From contig NW_004797272.1 of NCBI RefSeq assembly GCF_000002075.1, positions 4,228,498-4,292,497 on the forward strand: DNA of 64,000 nt, in the 5' to 3' direction. The DNA is from Aplysia californica. Its lineage: Eukaryota; Mollusca; Gastropoda; Aplysiida; Aplysiidae. A model generated the notes under the pieces. It was not told the DNA's origin. It did not search any database and saw only the letters and a list, made by a program, of their open reading frames with translations. The position numbers were made by a program, and so were the translations under genes. Positions within the stretch are counted from its first letter, which is position 1. The number at the start of each line of letters is the position of its first letter. This document shows positions 13,201 to 23,134 of this stretch, one piece after another.

Positions 13201-16200
13201 CTTTTTTAAAAATGTATTCTGTTTTTACATCTTTAAACATTCAGAATTCCTTTCCTTGGTTTTATAAAACAGTGTCACTGTAAAATGATACAGTACTCAA
13301 CTTTTTTTTTTTTCATAATTGAAAACCAGGGTTGGGTCGATTTCAGTTGATTTTTAAAAATTTAAATCAACTTGATTTTAAAAATAAAACTCAGTGATTT
13401 AAATCTCTTTAAAAAAATGTATTCTGTTTTTACATCTTTAAACATTCAGAATTCCTTTCCTTGGTTTTATAAAACAGATATAAGTTTTAGTAGACTAAAA
13501 TAATCATGCTTAAAAGTCTGCTTTCCCCCCCCCTGTCACTGTAAGTAGTGAAATGATACTGTACATACAGTCGAACCTGCCCTGACGGCCACTTCTATAA
13601 GACGACCACCTGTACAAACGGCCACTTTCCATTTCCCCCCTTGCATTTTTTCTATATAATTTAACTGTGTAAAACGGGCACCTGGCCGCGGCCACAAAAA
13701 TTTAACACACAACCCCTATAATACTAAGCAATAATACCTGTCTAAGACGGTCACCTTAGTGAATCCATTACGTTTTGTCATAAATTGTGCATTGGCCCCT
13801 GGCGTTGTGGGCGAGCCGTCATAATTCAATCACCTGTCGTTGTTGTTAGGTAGTCCCTCCAACCGATCATGTTGCGTAGGCCCCTCCCACTGTTGACCAA
13901 TAGCTACCAATTTTCAGCTGCAGGTGAGTTAGCGTGTGATCCCTCATAACCCATAAGCCCCGCCCAGAACTCATACACAAATCGTAAGTGAGATGAGTGG
14001 TTACTGTTTACCCAGTCCGTAACAAAGTAACAAAGGACGTCAACATGAACTTGTTACAGAAGCGTCCTTCGTTCTCCGAGTGGTGGCGACCCATGTGTTT
14101 GTTTTAACATGGCACTCGGTCTTCCTTGTCTGATACATTTCGTTTTATTGTCACCATTGTGCAAAATCAGCGACAAAATAAAAATTACAAACGAAATACA
14201 AACCAACAGCAACAACACCAACAAAGACAACAACAATGGGGCTACTTTCGATTGGGGCCTCAGTTGGGAATGGTTTGTTTTCTTTATCTTGATCAGTCCT
14301 GCCTAAGACGGCCACCTGTCTTATGCGGCCACTTTTCTCCTTGACAATGGGTGGCCGTCTTACACAGGTTTGACTGTATTTTACTTTTTTTTCATAATTG
14401 AAATTAACATTTTCTTCTTTTTAGACAAACACAAGCGCGCGTACACACACACACTGTAATAAAATGCAAGTTTATCTATGCATAATTACCCCCCCCCCCC
14501 CCCCCTTCCTTTTAGACTGACATTTTCTTCATTTTTTGTCTGTAGCCATTTATAATTCACTGATATAGCCGATTAAGGTTTTCTAAAATTGCAGTTGCTT
14601 AAATTAATCATTAGTTAAAATAAAGACAATGTATTTTGCACTAAAAGAACTTACTTTTAGCCACCAAAAATCCCAAACTATGTCGACATTTTTTTTTTAA
14701 ATTTTAAAATTTAAAAAATCCGATTTAAATTTAAAAAATCTGATTTAAATCCAAAAAATCGATTTTTTAAATTTTTATTTAAAAAATCAAAAAAATCACC
14801 AACCCTGTTGGTAGCTCTAGATGTTCGTCCAATGAAATTATAGAAGAAATTGACCCACTTAAACATGAGGAGCTCGAAAGGATAGTCAGGAAACAAGACT
14901 TTCATTTTTCCATACAAAATCTTTCAAATGAGCTTGATTTTGTATAAAATAATACTACCTGATAAAAAATAAGTTTGTTTGATAGTTTTGAATACCATTG
15001 TGCAGGTACAAAGAACAATTTGAGTGTAAAACATTAGGAAATTGACCTATATTATCCCCTTTCGAACCTCAGGTCATTCATAACAACAAGAGCATCCAGA
15101 AAAGTTATTCGAAAGGGCGTAACTACTCGTAATGTCTTATCAGCTTGTGAGAGGGGGTTATTCCTGTGTTTGTAACACTTTACTTTATAAATAGAAAGCT
15201 ATGAAAGATAGTGCGTTATTTTCATCATCGATTAACACACTCGGTCCCACTGTATTCATGGCGAAAACACACGTTTCCCGGCGCGCGCGCTGTACACCAA
15301 CAGAACACACTGAGTGATCCCAGCGGCCTGCCCGGCATGTCCGACGTAATCGGTTGCTGATAAAATTTGCATTTCGGCACAGACGCAGGACAAGAGTTAA
15401 AGTAAGACCTTATATAGCAATGCCAATCGGGCTTTCCCGCGAGGCGAAAATTTGGTCCCCGTTTACGGGCGATTTTGCGGACCCGGCCGAAGCGTAGGTG
15501 ACTAACTTTGTCAACCTCGGTCTGCTCTATTTCCGAACCAATCCGAATGAAACTCGGCTACCAATCAGAAAATAGGGCAAACTAATGAAATGTGGACGTT
15601 GAAGTTCGTACACATAAATTAACCTATACTTTTGGTGTCGGGAACACTTTCGTATCGTGTACACCGAAAACTATAAGGAGTTTGAATTTCAACGCCCAGA
15701 TGGTAATAGATCTATCTATCCTCTATAGTGTGCTCAAATTTGAGAGTTCTGTGTCAAGTAGTTGTTTAGACCCGATCGTAAATCTACGACTACCCCCCTA
15801 TCCAAAGCGGCTTCGCACGGAGACCGGCCATTTTCCCCTCACTCCCGTGGCAAATGTCTGTGACCTACAAATCCCCGCATGACTATTCCGGGCCCGTTCA
15901 TTGGTCACTTGAAAATAGGGCAATGGCGGGCGCGCGCATCCGGTTGTTTTTCTCTCTATTCCCCTGTAACATTGCAATGGGGGTATTCCGAGGCGAGGTT
16001 ATCTCGTCTCGGGGTGTTCGCGTCTCAACGGGGAAAAAGAATTTTTAATTGTACGGCATGCTAGATTGAATTAACTTATCTTTTACGGTTGGCATGGTCT
16101 AAAGTCATCATAAAAAGCTTTGCAATTATTTAGTCACGCTGCCGACATATATTCTTAAAGATCCCATGTTGTGATACGATGCTATAAATAAAATGGACTC

Positions 16201-17616
16201 ATCCCGACACCCCTTTTTCGCAAAATCGTAATATGTACACCACAATTTTAATTATAACAAAATAACTACGAAATTGGTAGTAAATCTGACTGCAGAAATG
16301 ATTTCTACACTCAAAAACACATCGGGTAGCCAAGTTTCTCTCGAACATTGGGATTAGTTACCGAGATATCGTCGATTTTCTTACAGAATCTGCTACTGCG
16401 TGGTCCACTTTTTAGGAGTATTTTCCTATATGTGGGTCATCCATATTTTGCCGACCTTTACAACCCCATAACTTTTTTATTTATGAACCGTTTCTCAAAA
16501 TTCAAGAAGCATAATTATCAGAATTGAAAATTCTTTCTTAGGTACCAAAAAAAAGGGGGCAAAAGTGAAAATTTAAATTTTCATTGGCATTGCTACCTTA
16601 TATAGACCTTTTCCTTCCTTATCATATCATGCCTCAAAAATTTGGAATTCCCTCCCAAAAGAAATGATATATCATAGCATCTCAGCGAGAGAATTTAAGG
16701 AACGGTTCAACGTCTAAAGACACATTCGTTAAACATCGTCCTCGGCCAGTAAATGCAGGTCATGAGTGTGGGACTGGAAGTAGTATGTGTGTGTGTGTGT
16801 GTGTCTGTGGTGTGTGTGCATGAGAGTGTGTGTGTCTGTGATGTGTGCGCAAGCATGCGAGTGTGTAAGAGAGTGTGGCTAAATGGTTTAGTTTCTCATG
16901 AGGCTATGATAAAAGTTATTTTCTGTCCTACTTTATATGGTCAGTCAAGGGTTTATCATCTACATTACACAGCGCTACAAGCCTTTTGGAATTAGGCACC
17001 TGATATACAACATGAATCCCCAATATTATACGCCCTGGCTTGTCATGAATTGCTTACCTGTGTTCAATACATGGGCGATGATGTTTTGGGCATAATTGAA
17101 CAGCTTGTGTCGAAAAATTTCATACTGAGTTCTTGGGAAGTTCGCCAGCACACCTTTTGATGCATTCTGTGAGTAAAAGGCCTCAAAGTCACAAGATCTT
17201 GCTTTGACGGGTAGCTGTGCATCATATTCTCTGACATCAAAATTGGTCTGCTGTATTGTGTACATGTCCTTATCAGAGACATCAGGAACGTACAGAAGAT
17301 CAAATTCTTTGGCAATCTTCTTTCCAAGTTCAGCTTTGCCAGTAGCCAGGTTTCCATCGATAACAATTACTTTCGTGTTGTCATCAATCCGGCTGTCAAC
17401 TCTGTCAAAAGGAATATGCCAATACCTAAATCCCTTCTTCTTGTACGGCCAAGCCTTCTTTCGGGGTGCCTTTTCGCTATGGTAAGACGTCAAGTTCGCA
17501 ACAAGGACTGTGCAAGCGCCAAGAGAGTTTTCTGTACTCTGCCTCAAAAGTTGTGGTAGTTTTTGGCTACCTTGATTACGAAGCAGCAATGAAGTCCTTG
17601 CAAAAAGCAGTGCCAT
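4272..17616 (-). CDS. NDUFA10: NADH dehydrogenase [ubiquinone] 1 alpha subcomplex subunit 10, mitochondrial
   Basis: Eight coding exons on the minus strand: 17616-17058, 10983-10897, 10544-10423, 8345-8257, 8028-7968, 7500-7388, 6004-5884 and 4340-4272. All have GT-AG borders and phases that join without a break, giving 1221 nt and 406 residues. The start is the ATG at 17616, followed by an Arg/Ser/Leu-rich mitochondrial presequence ([14 protein letters not shown]). Residues about 83-97 ([15 protein letters not shown]) are the degenerate P-loop of the deoxyribonucleoside-kinase-like fold. [22 protein letters not shown] and PPHLVIY-like [12 protein letters not shown] follow in family order, and the protein ends [11 protein letters not shown]. 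Known role: accessory subunit of complex I on the matrix side of the inner membrane, not catalytic in electron transfer. Length matches invertebrate ND-42 proteins. Introns 1 and 2 carry most of the transposons. A reverse-strand AATAAA at 3828-3833 may end the 3'UTR. Confidence 0.93.
4636..4661. repeat. (TA)n microsatellite
   Basis: About 13 TA units in NDUFA10 intron 7. Confidence 0.9.
5332..5410 (+). repeat. possible hAT terminus
   Basis: It begins CAGGGTGCCAAACTC and contains paired GGGGCCAAA and CCGGCCAAA blocks, the style of hAT/Charlie ends. No matching opposite end or 8-bp duplication was found. Confidence 0.25.
5478..5624. mobile_element. short Tc1/mariner-pogo type MITE
   Basis: TA-flanked. 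The left end CAGTCGCATCTGTTAAAC resembles the inverted right end (TAGTGGAGTTCGCTTAAAC when read inward). The ends are diverged, so this is an old copy. It lies in NDUFA10 intron 7. Confidence 0.4.
6334..6415 (-). repeat. tRNA-SINE 3'-tail fragment
   Basis: The ATTTATATAGCATATACTC...AGTGCGCTTTACA pattern matches the 3' end of the SINE at 19563-19905. Only the tail is left, on the minus strand. Confidence 0.45.
6684..7326. mobile_element. Tc1/mariner-pogo type MITE
   Basis: TA-flanked (6682-6683 and 7327-7328). The left end CAGCCAAACCTT is matched exactly by the inverted right end, AAGGTTTGGCTG. An internal CCACTG followed by TA at 7151-7158 looks like the end of a second, older element of the same type. 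No transposase frame. Confidence 0.6.
8967..9798. mobile_element. Tc1/mariner-pogo type MITE, 832 bp
   Basis: The ends are perfect inverted repeats over at least 20 bp (CAGTGGAACTCGGATTCAAC at the left, its complement at the right), with TA on both sides. Motifs of the GTTGAATCCGAG type repeat just inside the right end. No coding capacity. It lies in NDUFA10 intron 3. Confidence 0.8.
9898..10089 (-). other. acidic short ORF of unknown nature
   Basis: A 63-codon minus-strand frame begins [19 protein letters not shown] and ends KKISIKAKK. The Asp/Ser-rich start followed by basic residues resembles the N-terminus of some DNA transposases (piggyBac-type), but no catalytic domain follows. It may be a transposon shard or chance. 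Confidence 0.2.
11370..11910 (+). repeat. R2 dispersed repeat, copy 1
   Basis: About 540 bp matching, in reverse complement, 25205-25573 plus 26388-26590. Shared landmarks are GGAAGGATTGATG...AATTCCAAG, TTTCTATCTAAACG (TTTCTATAAAGACG in the other copy), CAATGAAAAGACGGTATTTAA-like sequence, and a GC-richer end with CGCGTGGTATCGG-like sequence. No protein match recognised. Copies are clearly diverged. Confidence 0.6.
12579..13535 (+). repeat. four tandem copies of about 270-bp hAT terminal unit
   Basis: Each unit starts with GGTTGGGTTGATTTAAATCA (variants) and runs through CATTCAGAATTCCTTTCCTT, TAGTAGACTAATATAATCAT and CACTGTAAAATAATA blocks. Copies 1 to 3 are about 268-270 bp apart and copy 4 follows after about 210 bp. 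Confidence 0.85.
13568..14376. mobile_element. Tc1/mariner-pogo type MITE nested in hAT element
   Basis: TA-flanked (13566-13567, 14377-14378). The left end CAGTCGAACCTG and the inverted right end CAGTCAAACCTG match closely, then both continue with a GACGGCCAC block. Multiple internal CGGCCAC motifs. No transposase recognised. Confidence 0.8.
15416..16594. mobile_element. Mutator-type (MULE) non-autonomous element
   Basis: Perfect 12-bp inverted ends AGCAATGCCAAT / ATTGGCATTGCT flanked by a perfect 9-bp direct repeat ACCTTATAT (15407-15415 and 16595-16603). Nine-bp duplications are typical of Mutator-like elements. The left half is GC-richer than the surroundings. Short ORFs inside do not resemble a transposase. 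Confidence 0.75.
16604..16716 (+). mobile_element. LINE ORF2 C-terminal fragment
   Basis: A + strand frame reads [19 protein letters not shown] then [12 protein letters not shown] and stop. The P/K-x-WNSLP...F+..L pattern is the usual C-terminal tail of non-LTR reverse transcriptase ORFs. Only this tail remains, immediately after the 9-bp duplication of the Mutator-type element. Clade not determined. Confidence 0.5.
16785..16880. repeat. (GT)n-rich microsatellite
   Basis: Interrupted GT repeats. They create a valine/cysteine-rich ORF that is not a gene. Confidence 0.8.
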
Positions 17617-17689
17617 GCTGAAGGTTTGCTTCAGCCGTTTTCACTGCAATTATGACCTGTCGCCAAGTCTTTGACTGGGGAAGTCAAGT

Positions 17690-17765
17690 CACCTCTCCAG
17701 AGTTCAAGGAACAGGAAGTACCATTTGCAAAACAGTTCATTGCGCATGTTCTTGGGTAGTTTTGT
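17690..17765 (-). promoter_or_regulatory. candidate NDUFA10 promoter
   Basis: About 75-150 bp upstream of the NDUFA10 start lie an ETS-like AGGAAGTA (around 17712) and an ATGCGCAAT block (around 17742, minus strand) resembling half of an NRF-1 site. Both are common in nuclear genes for mitochondrial proteins. No TATA box is seen. Position and motifs are the only support. Confidence 0.25.
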
Positions 17766-18182
17766 GCCTCTTATCCGAAAGAGCTCTAAATACGTTAAAG
17801 ATAGCTTTCACAGTTTTTACCAGTTTCGGTGTTCAACGATATAATGTTTATTTTTAAAACAGGTATTTTTTTTTTTACATTTCAATAAGAGGACTCGTCA
17901 ATTGAAAAGAATAACAGTAGAAGAGATAAAAATCTCAAATTAACATGTGTTTTAAGAAATGTCTTCTATACGCCAATGTTCAATCGCGTTAAATTTCAGA
18001 AGGAGGCAGAATTTACAGCATTTTGAACTATTGTGCGGTCAAAAATTGGTGGCGCAACTTATTGTCAAATTTATAGATCTATTCCTGAACTGTCGAACAT
18101 ACAGTCTCCAGCGTTTGCCCAATGGTTTGTGGCAATTGTCTCAACAGGTCAATATTTTTGTAAATACCTGTCATGTTTTTTG

Positions 18183-18445
18183 TTTAAGTAGATGTTTTAC
18201 GGCGCTCGCAACTGCATAAGGTCATATATGACCGCCATGGGGTGGATGTAAACAGAGAAGTCCTTGCAGGGAATCAGACTTATTCTGCTCACCTCTCTAG
18301 CTTCAACAGCACAAAGTCTGCTTTGACTGTCAAGGCACCCCGGAAATAGCGGGTCACAAGAGTGAGACAAACATACAAAAGACGTAGAGGAAAATGACGA
18401 TAGTAGGATTAGGAAAGAAAAAGCAGCTGTAGTAGTTCAGGCACA
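18183..18445 (-). repeat. diverged, interrupted R1 SINE
   Basis: The TTTTACGGCGCTCGCAACTG end is at 18192-18212. About 100 bp of unrelated sequence then precedes a degenerate R1 body with an AGAGTGAGACAAACATA block. The flanking 17770-18180 and 18446-19340 show nothing I can name. Confidence 0.45.
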
Positions 18446-19359
18446 ATTATGAGCATGACATTATTGGATCAGCGCATTTACAATTCTACTGTGCAGTAGA
18501 ACGAGAGATGTCGCCCCTTTGGGAATGGCCTAAAGACACTTCAGTCAGTGGCACCGCCCTGGATTGGGGGGGGGGGGGTATATAAACACCTGTTAGCTGT
18601 GCTCAAGAACATTCTTTAATAATTAATACTAATTTTTTAAAACCCAGTGGGTATATATATATGGTTTCTATAGTGTACATTTTTTTATTTAAAAGTTTAC
18701 ATCTGGGACAATATATCGCTTTCAAAAGCAAGTCCTTCATTTTTTCATTTTTTTCTGATCGAAACACAATTTAATGCTTATTGAACGCATATTTTGAGAA
18801 CCTTTAGTGCAATTTTTTTTAAATAGTTTTCTCGATTAGATTATTTTGTTTGAAAAAAGTTTTGCCTCTAAAAGTGTAAAGCTGTGACGTAAATTGTAAT
18901 GGATAGGCAAAGTATGCGTGACGCGTGAGAAGCGGGGAATGCTGTGAACGTACGTAGGCCCACACTCCCGTTTTCTACGTGACGACAGAGATTCATAGTA
19001 ATTATTTATATAGAGGACTAACGTTTGTTTTATATTTAATCTAGCCTCTTAGGCCTACTCAGTAATAAAGGACAATGTTCAAATAAGTTGTTAACTACTG
19101 TGCAAAGTATGGGGGACATTGATTCACCCGTTAAAGAGTTATTTGAGGATAATTCAGTTGTAACACTCATTTTTTTACCGCCTTGGCCTATGGAGACTAT
19201 ATGAATCGACTATAAATAATTCACCTTCGTGAATCCTTCTTAATCAGAAATCAGCACCCCACCCCCCTACCCGGCTCATATATATCCTCATCTTAATTGG
19301 CCGAGAATGTGTCAGAGTGTTTAATTAGAGTTTGCTGGGGTAATACTGTTATAAAGCGT

Positions 19360-19384
19360 GTGTGTGTGTGTGTATATATATAAA

Positions 19385-19479
<95 letters not shown>

Positions 19480-19491
19480 ATTATAATAATT

Positions 19492-19565
<74 letters not shown>
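19360..19565. repeat. compound (TG)n(TA)n(TAA)n microsatellite
   Basis: About 15 bp of TG, 100 bp of TA and 90 bp of TAA. The TAA part abuts the 3' end of the neighbouring tRNA-SINE and is probably its expanded tail. ORFs here (poly-Ile, poly-Tyr, poly-Asn) are artefacts. Confidence 0.95.
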
Positions 19566-19567
<2 letters not shown>

Positions 19568-19905
19568 GCATTTGTATAGCGCATATCCCCGCCCAACAGC
19601 AGGCTCTATATGCGCTTTACACTATATCATTACCCCCAGCAGACCATAGAACACTCAGAAACATTCTCAGCTTCCCGGGAAGCATACAGCAGCCGATTAA
19701 GCGCTCAAACACTAACAAACTGACAAGATCTTTCGCTGTCTATGGCCGGGTATACCCATTCCCACCTGGGTGAAGTGAGGAAAATTCGTGTAAAGTGCCT
19801 TTTCCAAGGATACAACGTCTTGCCCCTGACGGGATTCGAACCCACGAACTTACGGCTGCGAGTCCGAGAGCCTAACCACTAGGCCACCGCCACCTAACAA
19901 CACGA
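19563..19905 (-). repeat. tRNA-derived SINE, near full length
   Basis: Read on the minus strand, it starts at about 19905 with a tRNA-like head containing GGCCTAGTGGTTAGG (A-box region) and GGTTCGAATCC (B box). A body with CCTTGGAAAAGGCACTTTAC and CCTCACTTCACCCAGG follows, then GCGCTATACAAATGCTATTT and the TTA-repeat tail. The body resembles conserved central domains of invertebrate SINE superfamilies (MetaSINE-like, from memory). Confidence 0.85.
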
Positions 19906-20016
19906 TGCCATCGCCAGTAAGCAAGCCTCGGTTGCTGTTAGGCGCACATTAAGCTGCAATGGCTAGTTCACATTCAGCTGCTCGCGGGGGGGGGGGGGGG
20001 CTGCTTGCAAAAAATT

Positions 20017-20137
<121 letters not shown>

Positions 20138-20554
20138 AGCTTGAGTCCTAATTTAACAGTATGTGGTGATGGCGTGTCAGAGCGTGAGAACGCGTTGGCA
20201 GCGTCAGTGCCAGGTATTATCTTAGTGCATAGAAGTCTGTCAAACAGATTTTTTTTGGAGAAATACTGAAAGTTTCAAAGAAACCTTCGCACAAGATTTA
20301 TTCTAAAATATGAAGGATACAACCCCGGGGGTACAAAATGACCCCAGGGCGTACGATAGGGTTAATAAAAGTAAAAAGGTGGTTTGAAAGAAAACTGTAA
20401 GTTATGCGTTATACAAACAATTAATATAAAATGTCATTCTCGTAAAAGGAAACCCAGTGAACACTGAACCAAATGAAATTGTCAACCAGTCAGTATTACA
20501 ATATTATGACCATATATTTAGCTATCAAAACATCCATCCTCGACATAATTTGCC

Positions 20555-20942
20555 ACCCATTTTTCGGCCGAAGCCTACTCTTATCGATTTTAGACCACAA
20601 AGGGATCTTTAACGTGCGCAACTTGCACACGGACCCTCCGAGATTTTTCGCCCTTGTCCGAGAGGGCTAGGTGTAGATCTTTCCTACCAGAAAATCAGGG
20701 GTGTGGCTGAAAGACAGCAGTAAGAAGAAGCGGAAAGAATCAGGAGCCCAGAGGAAGGGGCAAAGGAAGTGAGGGGGTGGGGGCAGAAAGAGGACACGAA
20801 AGCAGAACATTGCTAGAGAGCAGGAAATGAGGTGAAAGGAGACAAATTTAGAGAAGAAAATTGTTCGGTCGCTACCCGGATTCGAACCCGGGACCTTTTG
20901 AATGAGAGGCCAACACCTTAACCTCTAGGTCACGAGACCCCC
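20555..20942 (-). repeat. second tRNA-derived SINE family, copy 1
   Basis: Minus strand: a tRNA-like head at 20942-20870 with GGTCTCGTGACCTAGAGG and the B box GGTTCGAATCC. The body contains CAGCCACACCCCTGATTTTC, TCTACACCTAGCC, GTGTGCAAGTTGCGCACG and TTAAAGATCCCTTTGTGG. Same family as 21292-21690 and 21886-22277. Confidence 0.8.
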
Positions 20943-21186
20943 CCGCGTGTCCTTGAGCAAGACATAACCCAAGCTCAAAATACAGGTTGCTGCTTAGTGG
21001 CGACCGACAGCGGCACGGTTGTAAACTGTTCTGTATTTGTGTAATATTATGTATTTATGATTGTATTTATGTATGTATTCATGCGTGTATTTATGTATGT
21101 ACGTATTTATAATTATGCATTTATGTATGTAAAGTTATGTTTGCCATTGTAAACCAAAGTGCCCGTCCGGGACAAATAAAAGTGTA

Positions 21187-21246
<60 letters not shown>
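20943..21246 (+). repeat. SINE body with LINE-like 3' end and (AT)n tail
   Basis: TCCTTGAGCAAGACATAACC at the start resembles the conserved central block of V-SINE-like elements. It ends with CCGGGACAAATAAAAGTG and a 58-bp AT repeat (21189-21246). It abuts the head of the preceding minus-strand SINE. Confidence 0.5.
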
Positions 21247-21249
<3 letters not shown>

Positions 21250-21291
21250 CGCGCGGGAAACATTAAACATTTTCAGTAGGTAGGAATTTTT

Positions 21292-21690
21292 AAATTCTGG
21301 CCGGGTGGCGGCCGAAGCCTAAGCTCATATCGATTCTAGACCACAAAGGGATCTTTAACGTGCACAACTTGCACACAGGACCTCCGAAATTTTTCGCCCT
21401 CGTCCGAGAAGGCTAGGTGTACATCTTTCCTACCAGAAGACAGCAGGGGTGTGGCTGGAAAGACAGCAGTAATTTAATGAGCCAAGGAGAAACCGTAGAA
21501 AGGCTGCAGAAAGAGTCAGGAGCCCAGGGGAGGGGGCAAAGGAGGCGACAGAACATTTTTAGAGAGCGGAGAAGAGGTGAAAGGAGACAATTTTAGAGAA
21601 AAAAATGATTCCGTCGTTACCCGGATTCGAACCTGGGACCTTTGAATGAGAGGTGAACTCATTAACTTCTATATAAGGCCACGAGAGCCC
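21292..21690 (-). repeat. second tRNA-derived SINE family, copy 2
   Basis: Same landmarks as 20555-20942, including the B box complement GGATTCGAACC at 21622-21632 and the GCGGCCGAAGCCTAAGCTC 3' region. The A-box region is disrupted. Confidence 0.75.
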
Positions 21691-21816
21691 TCTTCCAAGG
21701 GTAGGCCTACGATTTGGGCTGAGGATGTAGGCTACATCGTTTTAATTATCTTTAAACACGAGATATAGATATAGGGCCTAACACCAATTAGGACCTTACA
21801 ATTTAACCTCTTTAGC

Positions 21817-21820
<4 letters not shown>

Positions 21821-21878
<58 letters not shown>
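21821..21878. repeat. (AC)n microsatellite
   Basis: About 29 uninterrupted AC units between two inverted SINE copies. Confidence 0.95.
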
Positions 21879-21881
<3 letters not shown>

Positions 21882-21885
21882 GTGC

Positions 21886-22277
21886 CAAGTCGTCTCTCTT
21901 TCAAAGGTCCCTGGTACGAATACGGGTAGCGAGCGACAATTTTTCTTTTCTAAAATTGTCTCCTTTTCACCTTCTTTCCTTCTCTCTTGCAACATTCTGT
22001 CGTCTGCTTTCGTCACCACTTTCTTCCCCCACCCCCTCATGCAGCTCCTTTGCCCTCTCCTCTGGGCTCCGGACTCTTTCTGCTACCTTTCTACTGCTAC
22101 TCCTTAGCTCCATCTTACTGCTGTCTTTTAGTCACACCCCTGATCTTCTGGTAGGAAAGATCTACACCTAGCCTTCTCAGACAAGGACGAAAAATGTCGG
22201 AAGTCCCGTGTGCAAGTTGCGCACGTTAAAGATCCCTTGACAAGAGTTCGTTTCGGCCGCCACCCGGGCAAAATTCA
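21886..22277 (+). repeat. second tRNA-derived SINE family, copy 3
   Basis: Plus-strand copy of the family at 20555-20942. The head begins GTCGTGCCAAGTCGTCTCTC and the B box is mutated (GGTACGAATAC). The 3' end is GCCGCCACCCGGGCAAAATT. Confidence 0.75.
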
Positions 22278-22376
22278 AAATGTTCTACCAACTGAAAATG
22301 TATATGACCTTACACAGTTGTGAGCACCGTAAAACACTTACCTCCCCAAAAAATCCACCCGCGCGCGAGTGCATAC

Positions 22377-22378
<2 letters not shown>

Positions 22379-22433
<55 letters not shown>
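22379..22433. repeat. (AG)n microsatellite
   Basis: About 27 AG units. The following 22434-23130 shows no supported gene. Confidence 0.95.
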
Positions 22434-22434
<1 letters not shown>

Positions 22435-23134
22435 AATAAAAATGAACTTCATTATTAGTATCATTTTCGGCTATCTTTTCGGCTCAAATGAATCAACGGA
22501 AGCAATGAATTGGTATTGTTTGGTTTGTTTCACATTTTTGGTAAAATCAGCTGCGGAAAAAAAGCTTTTTAATTTACTTTACTTACCGGCGGATCGTATA
22601 AAATCTATTTTTCGGTTGTGGTACGATTACTGCTAAAACCAGCGATACCTTACAAGATCTGTAGCGATCGTTATAAGTATCGATACATGTTAAATGGACG
22701 CTAAAAAAGGCACTGTCAGACGTAATTACTTCCGGTGTCATGGCTGCTTGTAAATGAAAATAACATTTTCTCTTTGTTGAGTGGAACACTTCGTTTGTTG
22801 AGTGGAGCACTTTGTTTCTCAGTATCTGACTCAAAAGCAAAGACCGTTGGCAGCAAGAAAAAGTTGTTATGTATGCCTTTTATACTTCTAAATGGACAAG
22901 AGAGGTCAGCATTATGTTATCCCTTTGAATTTCTTTGATTTATTAGATGGACTTGTAGATGAATGTATCTAGACGTTATAATAATAATGGGCGTACAACA
23001 CTACACACTAGACATTGCAGTTTACATTGGATAATTTATTCTCAGGACGAGCGAGTGTATTTACTGTAATATAGAAACATTTTAGTGTAGCGCAATTCTT
23101 CCAGATCAGCACATTTTTTCCAGGCTGTAGTTAT

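Larger units (their letters stand above)
12579..14807. mobile_element. hAT-type non-autonomous transposon
   Basis: The ends CAGGGTTGG and CCAACCCTG are inverted and are flanked by a perfect 8-bp direct repeat TTGGTAGC (12571-12578 and 14808-14815), the hAT hallmark. The interior is rich in TTGATTTAAATCA blocks. The left terminal unit is tandemly repeated about four times (starts near 12579, 12849, 13117 and 13327), and the last unit is about 60 bp shorter. No transposase frame. Carries the nested MITE at 13568-14376. Confidence 0.88.
12307..15396. mobile_element. piggyBac-like element, outer shell of a nest
   Basis: TTAA sits at 12303-12306 and 15397-15400. The ends are inverted (CCCTCGTCCTGCG left; CTCTTGTCCTGCG read inward at right, 11 of 13 identical). 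TTAA targets and CC-starting ends are typical of piggyBac. Without the nested hAT element, about 850 bp of non-coding sequence remains, so it is a non-autonomous copy. It lies in NDUFA10 intron 1. Confidence 0.6.

Noticed and set aside
19293-19596. Long ORFs on both strands (poly-Ile, poly-Tyr, poly-Asn)
   Set aside because: Pure translation of TA and TAA microsatellites.
19840-19905. Possible tRNA gene (A and B boxes on minus strand)
   Set aside because: It continues into a SINE body and repeats elsewhere at 47.8 and 57.6 kb; it is a SINE head, not a gene.
20870-20942. Possible second tRNA gene
   Set aside because: Same reason: head of a repeated SINE family with copies at 21.6 and 21.9 kb.
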